This document shows, one piece after another, positions 23,425-37,700 of a stretch of DNA of 64,000 nucleotides. The DNA comes from Casuarina equisetifolia. Its lineage: Eukaryota; Streptophyta; Magnoliopsida; Fagales; Casuarinaceae. The notes under the pieces were generated by a model. The model was not told the DNA's origin. It did not search any database and worked only from the letters and a program-made list of their open reading frames with translations. The translations under genes and the position numbers were made by a program. The DNA is taken from the NCBI GenBank assembly GCA_028551475.1, contig CM052357.1, positions 10,339,931 to 10,403,930 of the forward strand. Direction: 5' to 3'. Within the stretch, counting starts at the first letter, position 1. Each line of letters starts with the position of its first letter.

Positions 23425-26400
23425 CGATCATCATTGGCTTCTTTATACAAACGGGAACGAAGATATTTGGAAAATTATTTCCCAACGAAAGATACAAATT
23501 ATGCAAAATGATAAAGAAATGGAGTGATTGCCTTCCCCGACTAGAGGACAGCTCCGCATGCGCTTGACAAATGGAGAGGAGGCGTGTCAACAACAACTGA
23601 AGGAGAAATTGGGTAATCAAAGGGCTGCTATATCTCCTTCACACGACAAGCCACCTTTAGAAAAACCTTACTGCGAGACGATCTGGAACCTTCGTTGCAT
23701 CTTTCCTTTTCTTATTTTTCATTGTCAAACTTTTCGTTCTCCTCTTCTCTTGCTAAAAATGGAAAAATCCATTAAAAAGAACAAAGCACTAGCCGCCAAA
23801 ATGATCATTTACGACAAGAAACAGAAAACGTGGTAAACGAGGAAGTTTACCTGAATTTTAACTCCCAACTCTCTTAGCAAAACCTTATTTACCCAGTCTC
23901 ATTACGTTAATGTTTTTCTGAGGCAGCCACATTTTGTTATGACGCAGGATTGCCACGCTCGATACGACCAAGTAAGAACTTTTTTGTCAACCAATAACGA
24001 CAGATTTTGTTACATGATTTCTTTACAATTGCATCAATGTATGTTTTGGCATGGAGTCAAGGTTTTCATATTTCGAAGAGTCGAACCGGATCTTTGTTTG
24101 TACTGATTCTTCTTTGTTGGCATTAGCCCTTGCATGCGGTGCTTTCCACGTCATGTTCCTTGCAAGTCCTTTGCTCAATGGACATAATAAGACCATGTGG
24201 AAACCAATCTAATTTAGAGATTCTATTTATAGTTGAAGCATAAAAAATAAAAATAAAAAAATTCAAGTTACTCAATGTACATTTCTTTCCCAAGTTCTGC
24301 ATTAAAAGGTGTAATTTTAACATCCATTTGATAGATGTCCAAGTTATAGTTAGGATAACAAGCCAATTAAGTTCTGACAGTAGCAATCCTAGCAACAAAC
24401 GCCTAAATATTGAATCAATTTGAATTTAATTTTGTTTAGAGGCCTCAGTTATTAATCTTGCGTTAAAATTTTGTGCCCGTTTACCTTCAATTTTTTATTT
24501 TCTAGAACCAAATGGCGAGTTTACCGGTTTCCATTGTTATTTCCTTTAATGCATTCTTTGCATAATGCAGCATTTTGAGAATTCATAACCTTTTAATACA
24601 TCAAAGACTCAGGTTTTACAATTAATGTTTCCATCATCTAATTATGGGAAGGACTCAAAAAGCGTTTAACCAACGAGAGTACAAAATTTGGAGCATAGAA
24701 TAGTTGTAAAGAATATTTTCCACAACAGCTACTACTGAATAAAAGAAGTACCAATTATTTCAAATAAAAATAAAATAAATCTATTTTCTTTGTACATAAT
24801 TACAATGTATCATACTTGTAAAAAAAAATTATGAATATGTGAGTTTATTTATGAAAGAATAAGATAATACAAAAGTTTAGGGACATACCCAACATTATAA
24901 TTTATCTAAGAGAAAATTGAATTTAAAATTCTCTAACTATGACACAATAAAATATTTGTTTAAGAGAATTTAATATCTCTGATTAGAGATGTTCTTCTAC
25001 GAACTACGTTCCTAATTTTAGCCAATAAAATTTATATTTCAACATTCTTATTTTAAAAATATCTATGATTACTTGCAAATTTATTATCAACTCTTCTATC
25101 CAATCCAAATTGTTCATGTATAAAGTCTCATTAATCCTAAAATTCAGTTTTATAAACCTAAAACTCGCAGGGACTTTATTCCCATATATAAAATGTAATA
25201 AACAATCTAAAAGAATTTATCTATAAGTCTTATATTTTTGTCCCCATCACTAAGAGTACCATCCGTATTACTTACATTGTTGTGTGCCACGATTGAAATC
25301 AATAAACAATTGCATCAAATTACGTTATCACTGCTATCATGTTTGTTATGTTCTTTTCATTCGTGTCATTAGCATATTTAAGAATTAAAAGCAAAATAAT
25401 CACATTATGCATTCTCCGGGTGCTGACAACATCCCAATCAAGTTTGCCGTAAAGCAACAGTTCAACTCTATAAGCACAACTTAAGTATTGATATTGGATA
25501 TGACTTTGGAATATTCTCACGCAAATGGCATTTTCCTACACGTGTAACCTCAGTATGAACTTATTGACTTAAAACTTATAAACTTGCTAGCCTTCATTCA
25601 CGAGGCTCTTCCAATCTTTGTTTTTACAAGGTACACATTAAAAAGGTGATTAATTTTCAAAAAGTGAATGAAAGTCTGCTACTTCGCTACAATATTTGAC
25701 GTTTTTTGTGTAGAACATTGAGTTTGCCTCCCTTAGTTGATAAGACTTATAAAAGTAGTTAAAAATTCAAAGATTTAACTCAAAAATTAGTTTCAAGGTA
25801 AAAAGTTCTTCTTTCCTTTTAAATCTTATATCTTATTTTCTAATGTATAACTTCCATCCTCCCCTTTACATCTATTGGACTTAAGGTTGTATGAGGCAAA
25901 GTAAATATAACTTAAGTTCTAATACTAAATTAGAAGGCCTAAAAACTTAATTCAAAAATTAATTCAATGATTAGAAAGTCCTATTTTCTTTTCAACTTTA
26001 CTTAAGAATCATATTTCTTGATGCAAGACTTCCATCCACATAAAATATATATCTTCGTAAATATATATATATATCTCAATGAATGCCACCAACTAAACCC
26101 TTTTCTTCAAGCATATTAATCCTAGAAATCATGACCACGAACTGGCCACTTAGAAATTCTTTTTCATTTTTAAAGACCATAGTTTCAACTTGATACAATT
26201 ATAGCTTTTTTCACCCTAATTTCCTAACCAAATGCACTTTCAAGAATCGAACATTTTGCTCTCTAAAGGCTTTCATTAAGGTTTTTTTTTCTTTAATTAA
26301 AAGCGTTGCCCTAATTGTTCGATAGACAATCCCTCTTTTTATATGTTTTCAAAAATTATTTATAGTATTTAAGCTCAAAGAAACTTATCAACAATAATTA

Positions 26401-27148
26401 GGTAATGATCAATTATTGGAATATTCAACAATGACCAAGAATCAACCACTTCTTTAATTTAAAAAGTTTGATAAAAAGAAATTTCTTAGTGGTTAAATCT
26501 CCCATAAGATACTCAACTTTGAGTCGCTTCTAACTTCTACTAGAAAATGGGTATGCTGTTACATTCTTAGCCAAGGTTTAGAACTAGTTAATTCCTGCTA
26601 CTGGTATGGATAAATTAAGTACTTAAGAGTTAACCTGTGTCTTAGAATAATACAAAAAGTATGGTTATTTTCTATACGAAATTTTTTTATCTTAACTAAA
26701 ACTATTAAAAAAATTAATTTGACCTGAAATTTCCATCCTTTTAATACTCAAAAAATGTTTAATCTCCTTTAATTATTAACTAATTACCAATCAAGTTAAG
26801 ATAGATGATCATATAAAATGACCATGCGATTCTTTTTTTCATATAAACTGCCATATTTATTCCTAAAAAAAAATAAAAAGGAAACATAAAAATAAAAACA
26901 AAAACAAAATAGATGATTACACCATCTCTCTGTTGTATAAGGATGGTTATTAACTGAAATTGGAGTAGTCAAACTATCAAATCCATTCACATGGAAGTTG
27001 ATTTGGTCACCGCCTTGACATTGTGAGATTGACCAAACCGTCCATAGATATTTGACATTATGAGATTGACCAAAACATCCATAGAAACTAAGAAAGAAAA
27101 AAGAAGAAGTTTTTTCCTGATGTCGTTGCTACTCCACAACTGCTGTCA
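23425..27148. other. AT-rich intergenic spacer
   Basis: No gene is supported. Small frames at 23528-23836, 24123-24398 and elsewhere resemble nothing known. The proximal part is the bHLH promoter flank; it holds CCACGTCA near 24146, and ACACGTGT (a CACGTG G-box core) lies farther off near 25537. At about 25720-26050 two degenerate copies of a roughly 175-bp segment follow one another ('aacttccatcc' and 'gacttccatcc'). At 27015-27085 there is a clearer 37-bp tandem duplication of 'ttgacattgtgagattgacc'. Confidence 0.45.
27015..27085. repeat. 37-bp tandem duplication
   Basis: 'ttgacattgtgagattgacc' begins at 27016 and recurs as 'ttgacattatgagattgacc' 37 bp later, each followed by 'aaa..(g/a)tccatag'. 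It lies about 65 bp before the tentative gene at 27149, so it could belong to a promoter. No known motif is evident. Confidence 0.75.
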
Positions 27149-28243
27149 ATGTTCAGAACAACTGCTTTTCTTTTACCTCCCAATATATTCCCCAACGGTA
27201 GTTTTCCTGTTCGACAATTTCGTTCACACAACCCAATTCCCCAGGCAAACGTACGAGTTCCGACCTCGCCCAGGTTTATCGTGCTGATTGCTTTTCGAGG
27301 AAGCGTAGTCACATGTACTGAGGTAGGTATATCTATAAGAACTTGTAGCTGAGGAAACTGAACGATCAAAAGTTATAACGATTCTACCTCAATTGCAAGT
27401 TTTCAATTGTAAGCGGCTTGTATGAAACAGTCAATCAATGTGAAGTATTGTGGAATTCCTGTTTTCTTTTCTTCTCTTTGGAAGGAACATCAATGGTTTC
27501 GAACTCCTACAACTTTCGTCTCATCCCAGCATTACAAAATTTTGCTTCCGGAAATTTGACCTCTCAATCCCTGGTCAGGTTCTTCCGATCCCATTTTGAC
27601 AGTTGAAAAACCACAATGTCGTTCGAGCAGAAAAGTCCTCAGACTAGACCAAGTCTCGAGCCAGATTTTATCCAAGAAACGACCCGCCTGCAGAGAAAAG
27701 CAAAAAAGGCGTAGGAACAGCATAGGCTGCACAACTCTACACTCCACCAACTACTGTCTTCTTTCTCCTTTATAAATTGACCAAAAAGCAGCTTCCAAAT
27801 ATAGGGAATTAAAGTTTAAATCCTTCAGGTCACTTCAAACTTTTCTCTATTTAAGAATTGCCAGTATCATTTCGATATAGCCTTATACTACTCTCAGGCC
27901 CAAATTTGTAACATCCTGGACTTTGCCATTTGCCACTGGAACACGACACCCTTCAGGCTTTACATCTACGATAATGACAAAATTGATGTCATACGTGATA
28001 ATGGATATGTGGCAACAAATTCTTACGTCCCCTGCTCTTGGTATGACCCAGACGAAGTTAAAGCCTGAACTAGACGCCCTTACTTTTTTTTCTTTCTACG
28101 GTATCACGGTTGTTGCTTGGTGGACATATCCTTTGCTACTGAAATATGAGCTGAAGAGGCGAAATGGGGGAGCCAGATTAGACCTGGAACTGTCAAAACT
28201 CAAAGCAATAAAATATATAGGATCCAAGGAGGAAGATGACTAA
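27149..28243 (+). CDS. Tentative two-exon gene, small one-pass membrane protein
   Basis: I do not recognise the family. Exon 1 (27149-27322) would encode 58 residues rich in Phe, Pro, Arg and Ser with hardly any acidic residues, like a plastid transit peptide, and ends at GAG before GTAGGT. Exon 2 could begin at 27881 after 'cgatatag', which keeps frame (phase 0), and runs to TAA at 28243 (120 residues). Its notable part is one hydrophobic segment, 'LTFFSFYGITVVAWWTYPLLL', followed by a basic then acidic tail ending 'GSKEEDD'. The total would be 178 residues. The intron would be about 560 bp and could hide another exon. The composition and the single membrane segment look like a real small organelle protein, but the joining of the two exons is inference. 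Confidence 0.35.
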
Positions 28244-28706
28244 TTCCCGATTAAACTACTGGTTAAAGAACATGGAAATGGCCATCCTAACACGTTTGCT
28301 AGGAAGAAAAAGCCAAACAACTTTGAATAAATATTGAATACTACCGTCCTTCGGATAGTTTCTTTTTCACTTGCAACCAAATTATAGTATGTATAAATAA
28401 ACAAAGATATTTGTCTAAAGATACATACATACACTTGGAAGATCAAAATCCCAATTGCCACAACCCCCACTAGGGATGATGGCAAAGATTACAAAATTTT
28501 CTCTCTAATGCGAAACTCTTCTATAGCTAAATACGGGTTAAAAAAGTGCTAAAAAAAAAATAACAATCCCACAACAGCTCAAAAATGCACCCAGCTTCCC
28601 TGTTGAGCTCGTGTTGCAAGTCAATTCAGCACAATCAGATGGACCAAGTGAGATTTTCCAAAAGATGAACCAAAAATGTGGTCGCGCAAGCCAAAAAAAA
28701 CACTTT

Positions 28707-31700
28707 TCACCGACGACCTCTTCTGCCTCTACCACGATTCCCTCCCCTTCTTCTGCCTCCGAAGCTTGACCTATCCGGTTTGAGGCCCAATGACTGGACT
28801 CCCCTTCTCTTCATATGCACTTTATCCTCCTCATCTTCCCTGTATTTGGCTGAGCTTCTGGAAGTAAAGGAAATCTCTCGTGATCCTCCTGGACCAAATT
28901 TAACATTATTTGGTAGACCTGAAGACCGCTGATCATCTTTAAGAGCAGCTACTCTCTCTCCGATAGGAAGAACGTCCTCCTTTGCAAGTGATACATCATT
29001 CCAGAATGCCTCTGCATGTCGCTCATCCTTAACCTCATACAATCTACAAAATTTAAGAAAAATAGTCATCAGTTGCACAAAAAGTTCTGAAGATGTTAAT
29101 TTTGATAATGATATTAAGGATCCAAGCATCTGCTTTAAACCCTTCAACCCACAAGGATAAAACATAATACTAGAGACATTTTTGTATTGTAGTGTACAAT
29201 TAGGGATGCCAAGAAAATTCAAAGAAACTCGACCATTGGGACAAATCTATTTAAACATATCTAAAAAGGAGTAAGAAAAAGTATGCCACAAAGTCTAACC
29301 TTGGAACTCCTGCTTTCTGCTTTGTTTTATTATCATCATTGTCAAGTTCACCTTCGGATGACTGAGATACTGCTGCATCATCAGAATCACTCAAACTCTG
29401 ATCTTCATCCTCCATGATAGGTTGAAAGTGTTCCTCCACCAAAGATGGATGGTGTTTAGAAGACACGGGATGTAGAGAGAGATACTCACGGGAGGCCTCA
29501 TCAATTTCAAAGTCCTTGATACCAAAAGAAACAAAAACATAAGATGAAACATAATAGTGACTACGAAATTCTCCAGGAAGAGACTAAACTAGAAGCTCTA
29601 ACTTCTCACAACTGTAAAGGCAAGTAAACTTAAGACATATCAATGTGACAGATACATATCAGGATACTCTAAAATTGCCTTTCCTTTGTTCAGCCAGCAT
29701 TCAACAGGGAATTCCATGTTCAGAGTATCCATGTCAAGATATTTAGTAAATTGTTCAAAGCATTACATTATAATCACCACATCCAGGCTACATTGATACA
29801 TTCATTTAATAGCTTTATCATCTACTAATACACTATTACTACTTTTAAGTTCAAAGAACATGGGTAATCATTCTACCAAGTTGATGACCACAGAAACAAA
29901 TGCATAAGATGATAAACAAAATAACAAAATAACAAAATAAAATCCAACAAGAAATAGTAGAGGATATTACAATAGGAGAATCACAATGCTCATTTATCAT
30001 ACCTTATTTGTAAACAATTCTGCAAAACGCTGATCTTTGAGTATATCAGTGCTGTTTCCTTTCTTTTTCTTTGATTTCTTTTTGGTTTCATCCTCAACAG
30101 CATCTTTCTGTTCATTTTCTATCTCCTCATTTTCAAGAATACGAGCTGCAAGGTTCCGATTAACCTTGGGAAGTTTCTTCCTAATCTGCAGAAACATAAA
30201 GGAACCACATATAGAAGGCAAAAAGAACTCGTTAATCCAATCTTCAATCTGATTTCAACCCAATTCGTGAATGCATGATAAACCTAATGCCATGAAATAA
30301 GTATTTGAAGAAGTTCCCACTTCACTCTACTCTGAACGTCCATCCTACTCAATCTCTAACATATATTTAGGTTTGATATATACGATAACTCATAGAAACT
30401 GCCCAATGCGAGGCAAATGGCAATTGACATTTTATGAACAATTGACTATTCAACAAGAAACAGTAAAGACATGTGATCAATATTGGTTCATTTTGGTTGC
30501 TCTATTTTACCTTGGATTAGTATTGTATTCTTCCGTCTTTTCATTCTTACAAAAATAAGACATGTAACTTTGTTATCAATCCTGAGATCACTAATAAATC
30601 TTGTGACTTTTTGACTGGCAAGTGACACTGCAAGACAGGTTTAGAACCACTAATTGAATACGATTGTGGTGGAATCTTAACTAGGGAACAACCTAGTGTC
30701 TTTTTAGGAGTTCTCCGAAGTTATAACAGAAGTTTCTGTTTTCGAAGAAATGAATGAACTTCCAGCCAATTTGTCGCTTTTCTCTCCCTAATGCCTAGAG
30801 ATTGATTTCGTGTATTTACTAATTAAAAGCTTGAACCATTAAACTCTCTAATTTTCTCATGCATATTTGGAATTGCATCAGTTGGTATCAAAGCCAGGAA
30901 AGTAGGCAATCACCATCAGCAATTACAACGACAATGTTTTTTAGTAATTAACCTACAGACGAATCCTATGTTCCTCTGAAGGAAACATCTGCTATGTCAA
31001 TTAAATGTTATAACATTAACTGCAACCTTGTCTTTGAAGTTGTATTCGAGGAAAATAAAATAAGAGGAGAAATCAACCAACTTACATCTAAAGTGGAAGA
31101 TCATCTTTATGGTCAGAAGAATTTAGATTTATATGAAGTGTACAAGGGAGGAAAGCACAAATCTCTAATCTTCCTAAAACTAAAGTTCTGTTTGCTAACA
31201 TTTCCAAAAAGTATCTTCTCTTTGTAGACATAAAAACGAACTTTTCAAAAAACATGTATCAAACCAGAATAATTTATAAGAGAAAAACACAATGCACTTT
31301 TCACAAAATAAATCATAATACATGAACTCCAGTAAAGCAGTTTATAAATGTCTCCATGGCTAAAAGTTCCTAATTTTAATCCAACAATATTTTGAGTAAA
31401 CAAGCATTTTAGGTATAGAGGTTGGTTTATTTAAAAAGAATATAAAATTCAAAAAAACTAATATAACATTAAAAGAGTTTCAATTTTTTTTTCGAGAACA
31501 TTTCCAGTAAAAAAGTATTGTTAAGCATAGAGGTCGGCTTGCTTTTAAAAATAATTTAAAACATAAATACATAAATATCCGTTTAATGAAGTTTCAAATT
31601 TTGTCCAAGAATGGTTTGTTGAGTAAATAAGTACTTTTCAGTAGATTTACAGATCCCGTGAATGCACTCTTATGAAGAAAGAATAGAATGTTCTGACCAT

Positions 31701-34700
31701 GTAACATTACCATTATAGTCTACCTACACATTAAATGGGTGATAACGCAAAGTATGAGGCAGCTATATCCACAGAATTATACTTGAAAGATTAGAAGAAA
31801 ATAACTGACCGTAATTCGAGATGCACGTTCATTTTCCAATTTCTCCCTCTTACGCTGTTCTATGTAAGAATCATAAGCAAATGGCTCCACCAATGCTTTT
31901 GCCTGCAGAAGTGTAAAGCAGTAAGCAGCAAATTCACACATACATACCAAAAGGCCACAATCAAACAATCAAACAATTAAATTTACTATTTTGAGTATGA
32001 GAACATATTCTTTACTTTCTTTTAATGAGTAAGTTACATATGCACCGAACAACAATTCATTACTCCATTCTTATGACAAGGAAGTATGATTTAACACCCA
32101 AAGCTCATCAGCAAGGGAGCCTATAAGATGTCAAATGGTCTTAACCAAGTTTTAACTATCAATTTTTGTCATTATATAGAAGTTCTAGAATGCAAAGATA
32201 TTCAAATCAACATTGAAAGTCAATTTATTTTCAAATTCGTTAAAAGCATATAAATTAATAATTAGTTCAATGAAATTCCACAAAAATGAATAACAGAGAC
32301 TCCAAAATAATTTGAAAAAAGTATATCTAAGGAAATGCTATCAAACGATTTATGCTTTCCCTTCAAGAAAGTGATGCATAAAGATGTCCTTGTGCGTGTA
32401 TGAGATCATTATTATCCCACCGCTTGTAAGAAAATTTAGCAATTCTCATGTAAACATGCTTGTAGAGAAATTAGTTGTGGCTAAAAAGAGAAAGTGGTGA
32501 AATCAAGAACTGCTTTGTATTTTCTCAAACAAGTCTATCAACTGTAAGCTGATTTATGCATTACATACGTCTATTTACAAGCTTCACACAAACAGAATAT
32601 TTTCTCGGAAATATTTCTGATAAAAAGACATGCAAAGATATCCAGTCAATTGAGGAAAAAAAATTCCACAACAAACATCAATGTTTCGGAAAACAGCATA
32701 CTACATCTTTCAAGAAAAACAAGTGATAGAAATGAAGACAGCATTACCTTTTTATACAGCCGATAATCAATAAAAAACCCATGCATGTAGGCTCGTAAAA
32801 GATTGGTTCCAATCAGATTAGTCAGATTTAACCTCTCAAGGTCCTCTTTTGTCAAGAATTTGAAATTGTCATATATGGTTGTTTGTGCACCTTCTTCTAG
32901 CTCTTCCTGTAAGAAGTCAAGGAACCCTAACAGTGTAACCCTATATGTTCAATGACATTGACCAAGAACAGCAATTGAATAAAACATGTTGAAACGTACT
33001 GTTAGATTTTCCAGGTAAGAACACCATTTCGGAGCAGGTCCCAAAGTAGGTATGAAGTAAGATGGTATCTGGCTGCAGTCTAAAGCCAGTAACATCAAGC
33101 CACTGCCACTAAAGGCACAAATATCGTTTATAGTTCCAGCTGAAGGTTCAATGCTAGTCATGCCTTTGCCCTGAGGTCAACAAACAAGGCAATTAAAACA
33201 GCGAACATAAACCAATTTATAGGGAAGATAGGGTCCCTGTTAGCCATATCCAAACTATTCAGCTAATACACAAAAATCATTCACAGTAAAACAATATATA
33301 TCGAGAAAAAGAAAGATAAATAGTATCAACTTCAAGACCCACCCCAATAGCATATATCAATCATCTGAAAATTAAAATTGCATGCAAAGGTTTTGAGACA
33401 TGGGTGATGAATAACTAAAGACTTCAAAACCGAAACAAATGACAGATTATAAGAACTTCAAAGACAGGTTCCCAAGATAGGAGCCCATGCCACTGAGTTA
33501 TTGCAATGAAAATTCTGATGAACAGTGAGTTCCTAAAAACAAATTAGTTTGAAGATAACAATTGTCTCAACTCGAAACACCAATAAAAGGCAAAAGAAAG
33601 GACAAACAAACAACTGCAGTCAAGCTTCTGTCAAAACGAAGAAAAGTCATGGATAGATCATATAATACTCATAAATGGAAAAACAATATGAAGAGAATAT
33701 AAGTAGGAAAAATGATCCAGACTAAAATGTAAATCAACAGAACCATAAAACAATTGATGGCATTCAAAATGAGAAAGAGAGAGGGGCAAGCAAGAGAAGG
33801 GAATAACATTGTTGATATGGACTCCAATGATCTAAGTCAGGGTTTAGAAAACCTAATATTTGTCATGTTTTCAAGGTTACTTCAAGCATGAAAATGAACA
33901 AAAGGCAGCACAAAAAGCAGGAGAAAGCAAAGAAATATAAAATGAGAGATAGTGGACAGTTGACATCGAGCACAATTATAATGCATAAGCTTAGCTTTAG
34001 AATCTAACTGTTAATTTTATAGTTCAGGAAGCGAACTTTTGGCACAGCCTATAAGGGATCACACAAAATTCATGAATGGGACATTAGGAATGTTTTGGTA
34101 GGCATGGAGACAAGAAAGAGAAAGAATATTTACTTAGGTGGTGCTTAATGACTTTTCAAACTAATTTCTTAAACTCCAATTGGCATCAGCCCTTTGCTTC
34201 TTTCATAAACCTTTTCTCAGTTTCAGTTCCGACTTCCAAATTCAGATGGCAAAGAGGAAGGCTGTAATATGGTCTACTCCTGTCCTTTAAGACGGAAGAA
34301 GAAAGATCTCCGAGGACAGCTATATTATTAAAACCCAATTTTTAGAGCACTAATCTCCAACTGTTGTTCTTACAGTGAAAATAAATATAAAAATGAAAAA
34401 CTGAAGGCTCATATCCCATAAGGGAATCTGAGTCAGACGTTCCCACCATTTTGGCTGATATCTCAGCTAATCAGGGAAAATACTTGATTTCTACTAGGGT
34501 AAATCAGTGAAAATAACCCCAAAAGATACTTTCACTCTCAGAGAGAGAAGTGTAGTTATCCATTTCTCCAATTGAACTCTGCCTGCCCCTGCTGCAGTGT
34601 AGTTATCCATTTCTCCAATTGTAAAATGAACCTCCCCCTGCTGCTGTTGAAGTTTTGGGGTTTTCTAGTCATTCGTAGATCTAAATCATGACTTTCCATG

Positions 34701-37700
34701 AAATCCGTATCTCACCTCCCTTGAACTAAATTTCTTCTCCCCAATAACAGTACAGAGATAGCAATTTGTGTAAAACAAATTCCGTGCTCAACTTCCACAA
34801 TCTATATATAGCTTCATACTAGTGGTCAATAATCACCCCAAGTTCGAATTTCCAATAAGTATTCACTGCCAAAGGTGCATCTATGTAGCCTATGGTCGTG
34901 TATTTCCAACATCCGTAGTCATTACTTATAAAAAGCCAAGATACAACTTATCAAAATCAATGTTCTATAAAACAACTGTAACACTGATTGGGACCAGCAG
35001 AGAAAGTTATCAAAATCAACCACTAAACTTTTTAGAACATCAGAAAACAACAGATAGTCATCATATTTGCCTGCTTGCTCCAAAACCTTGATGTTCATAC
35101 CCTTGTATTAGAATTACAAACTGCATCAATTGTAAAACTAGAGCTAAGTCTGGTAGAGAGATTAAAATTAAAAGGTACATCAATTCCCACAAACATGTTA
35201 ATTTCTCTCCTGCTGGACAGCTAAATCACTACTGATATCTAACAAGTCTGAAAACAATCTTGCCATCTTCCGAACAAAAAAATAAAGAGAGAGCGAGAGA
35301 GAAGAGTACAGATTATGAAGGAGATATCTTGAGAAATCAATCAAAGAAGCAAAGTTTGAACAATATTCTTTCAATAAAAGTAAAAAATTCTTACTGTTTC
35401 AGGATCCCATATTCTAACAACATGATTGTCAGTGGTAATTAACTTAGGTTGTTCAGAATTCAGAGTACGATGCCACTTGATGTCCAAAATTGGGCTGCCG
35501 TACCTATAGAACAACAGGGTTTTCAGTATGCTAACAGTCTCAAGAGAAGAAATATCCAGCCTTAAGGAATGTAAAGACAATGATGATGCTAAGCATGTTC
35601 ACTCACATGTGATCCTTAACTCGTATTGGATAAGAGGAACGCAAGTCATAGATAAGCACCTGCATGGTCAATAAATTCATCATTTCAACATTCAAATAAT
35701 ACTACATAAGCAAGAAGTCAATTTAACATTGAAGTACAAAGATAAATTTGGGAACAGCAGTTTGAAATTTGATAAAAGCAACAAAACGGCACCACCAAGA
35801 AAAAGAACTGTTCCCAACTTGTAAGATTGGTTCTTGGATATTGTAAGAACAGACTTTCAACAAAGGAAGGAAAAGGAAGATGATGACACTGCCTCTCGTC
35901 ATATCACTCTAGCCTTACTAAAGTTGGGCCAATCCTCAGAGATCCCACTCAATCATCCGATCCAGAATAAAATTAAATGTTTCAAATATTGGTCCATATT
36001 CACCAGCGATCACTTTATGACTCCGCTAGCAATGCAATAACACTTTGACCAATACCTCCACTATTGGTTCCCACCCCCTATCCCCTTCACTCGTCTAATG
36101 ACTAAATTGGTCATGCTTTTAGAGACTATACTCACCCTTTCAGATCCACCACCTCATTTTTGGTCCCCCATATATCTGGCTTCAGAGTCATTCCCTCTTG
36201 GAATAGTCTATCTTTAAATAGACATTTTATTAAAAGCCAATATCAATATTCTAGAAAGCAAATAATCCTTTCCTTCGGAGTCCAGAAAGCACCTGATAGG
36301 TGGTCAATTTTCTTCCTAAGAGGCTGTTATAAACGATGCACAAAATCTATTCAGCAAATATTGTTCACGAAATGCACAATATAATCAATTTGGATGGGCT
36401 CTTAGACAGCGAGATGATATCATACCTTTCCTGTGCTACTTCCTACAGCCAGTTGAAGACCTCCATCTCCATCAAATTCCAATGAAGTGACCTCCTAGAA
36501 ATCCAGCAGGTTAGTAAGAGACTGTTTGGTGAAAGAACGAATAAGTGCACGTGTATTTATCCATAAGAAACCTACAAAAGAAAACTGGTGGATCTCCCTC
36601 GTCAAATGGAGGAATCCTTATTCCATCCTCTTAAAGCGTAAGAGGAGAAAGTTTCCATTACAACTGTCATGCCAAGTTCCATATGTGAAATAAAACGATA
36701 TAAAGGAAGCCCACAGCTAACCTATGTGGTCCCCCACAAGTGATTTGGTGTTAAGTAAATAAAAGGTAGAAGTAAAAATAGCATCACTGAGGACCCACTA
36801 TCCACAGAAGTCGTTCTAAAACTTCAATACAACAGAGAGGAATCCAAAATGTTTTAAATCAACACATTCGGGACATGAGAAGTCTTCCCCATATTTCTTA
36901 AAATTATCAACAATCTACTATGTAAATCTCTGCATCCAAGAATTAGAGGAAACCTACCTGGTTACTATCACCAGTGGGTGCAACTGCATCAATTCTACCC
37001 GCTGAAGATTTCATTCTCATGTCAAAACATTCTACAGCTCCATCTTCACCACCACAAGCAACTAAGCCATGGAGTTTGCTGAAAATGTAAGATGTCAATA
37101 ACCATGCATTTGAACAGAGTAAATAGAAAAAGATGTCCTGAGGAATAACAAAGACAAAGTAGGATTAAAAAGTAAAATAGAATTCACAAAAAACCTGCGA
37201 GACACCACATTTATCGCTGGTGATTGTGTAGTTAGGGAGGATAGGAATCGTCCCTGAAAAGATGTATAAAACCATTTGACAAATTCTGATAATAAAGCAG
37301 ATGTATAAACAGAGAAGCAAGCTCTATAATAACAAAAACTAAAAATAAAAAACCACATATTAACTGTGGACTCCCTGACCTAGTGGAAGGCAATGGATAT
37401 GCAATTTACATAAAGCATATCACGGATTACAAGCCAGTACTATCTTTAGTAAGATGGACTAACATGTAACCCAATGGTATGCCTTATGCCGTCCTAGGGT
37501 TTGGAAACTCACTTGCCCTATTCAACATTTGCTCCATTCTACTTTGCCCCTTAGATGGGAGATTACAAACATGAAACACCATAAACATATGACTGAAAAA
37601 CAAAAGTAGCATGGGTCTAGAAAACTAAAAGAATGGCATATTGCAAGATGCATCACGGGGAAAGAAAGAAAGAAAGAAGAAGAAAAAGAAGAAGGGGGGG

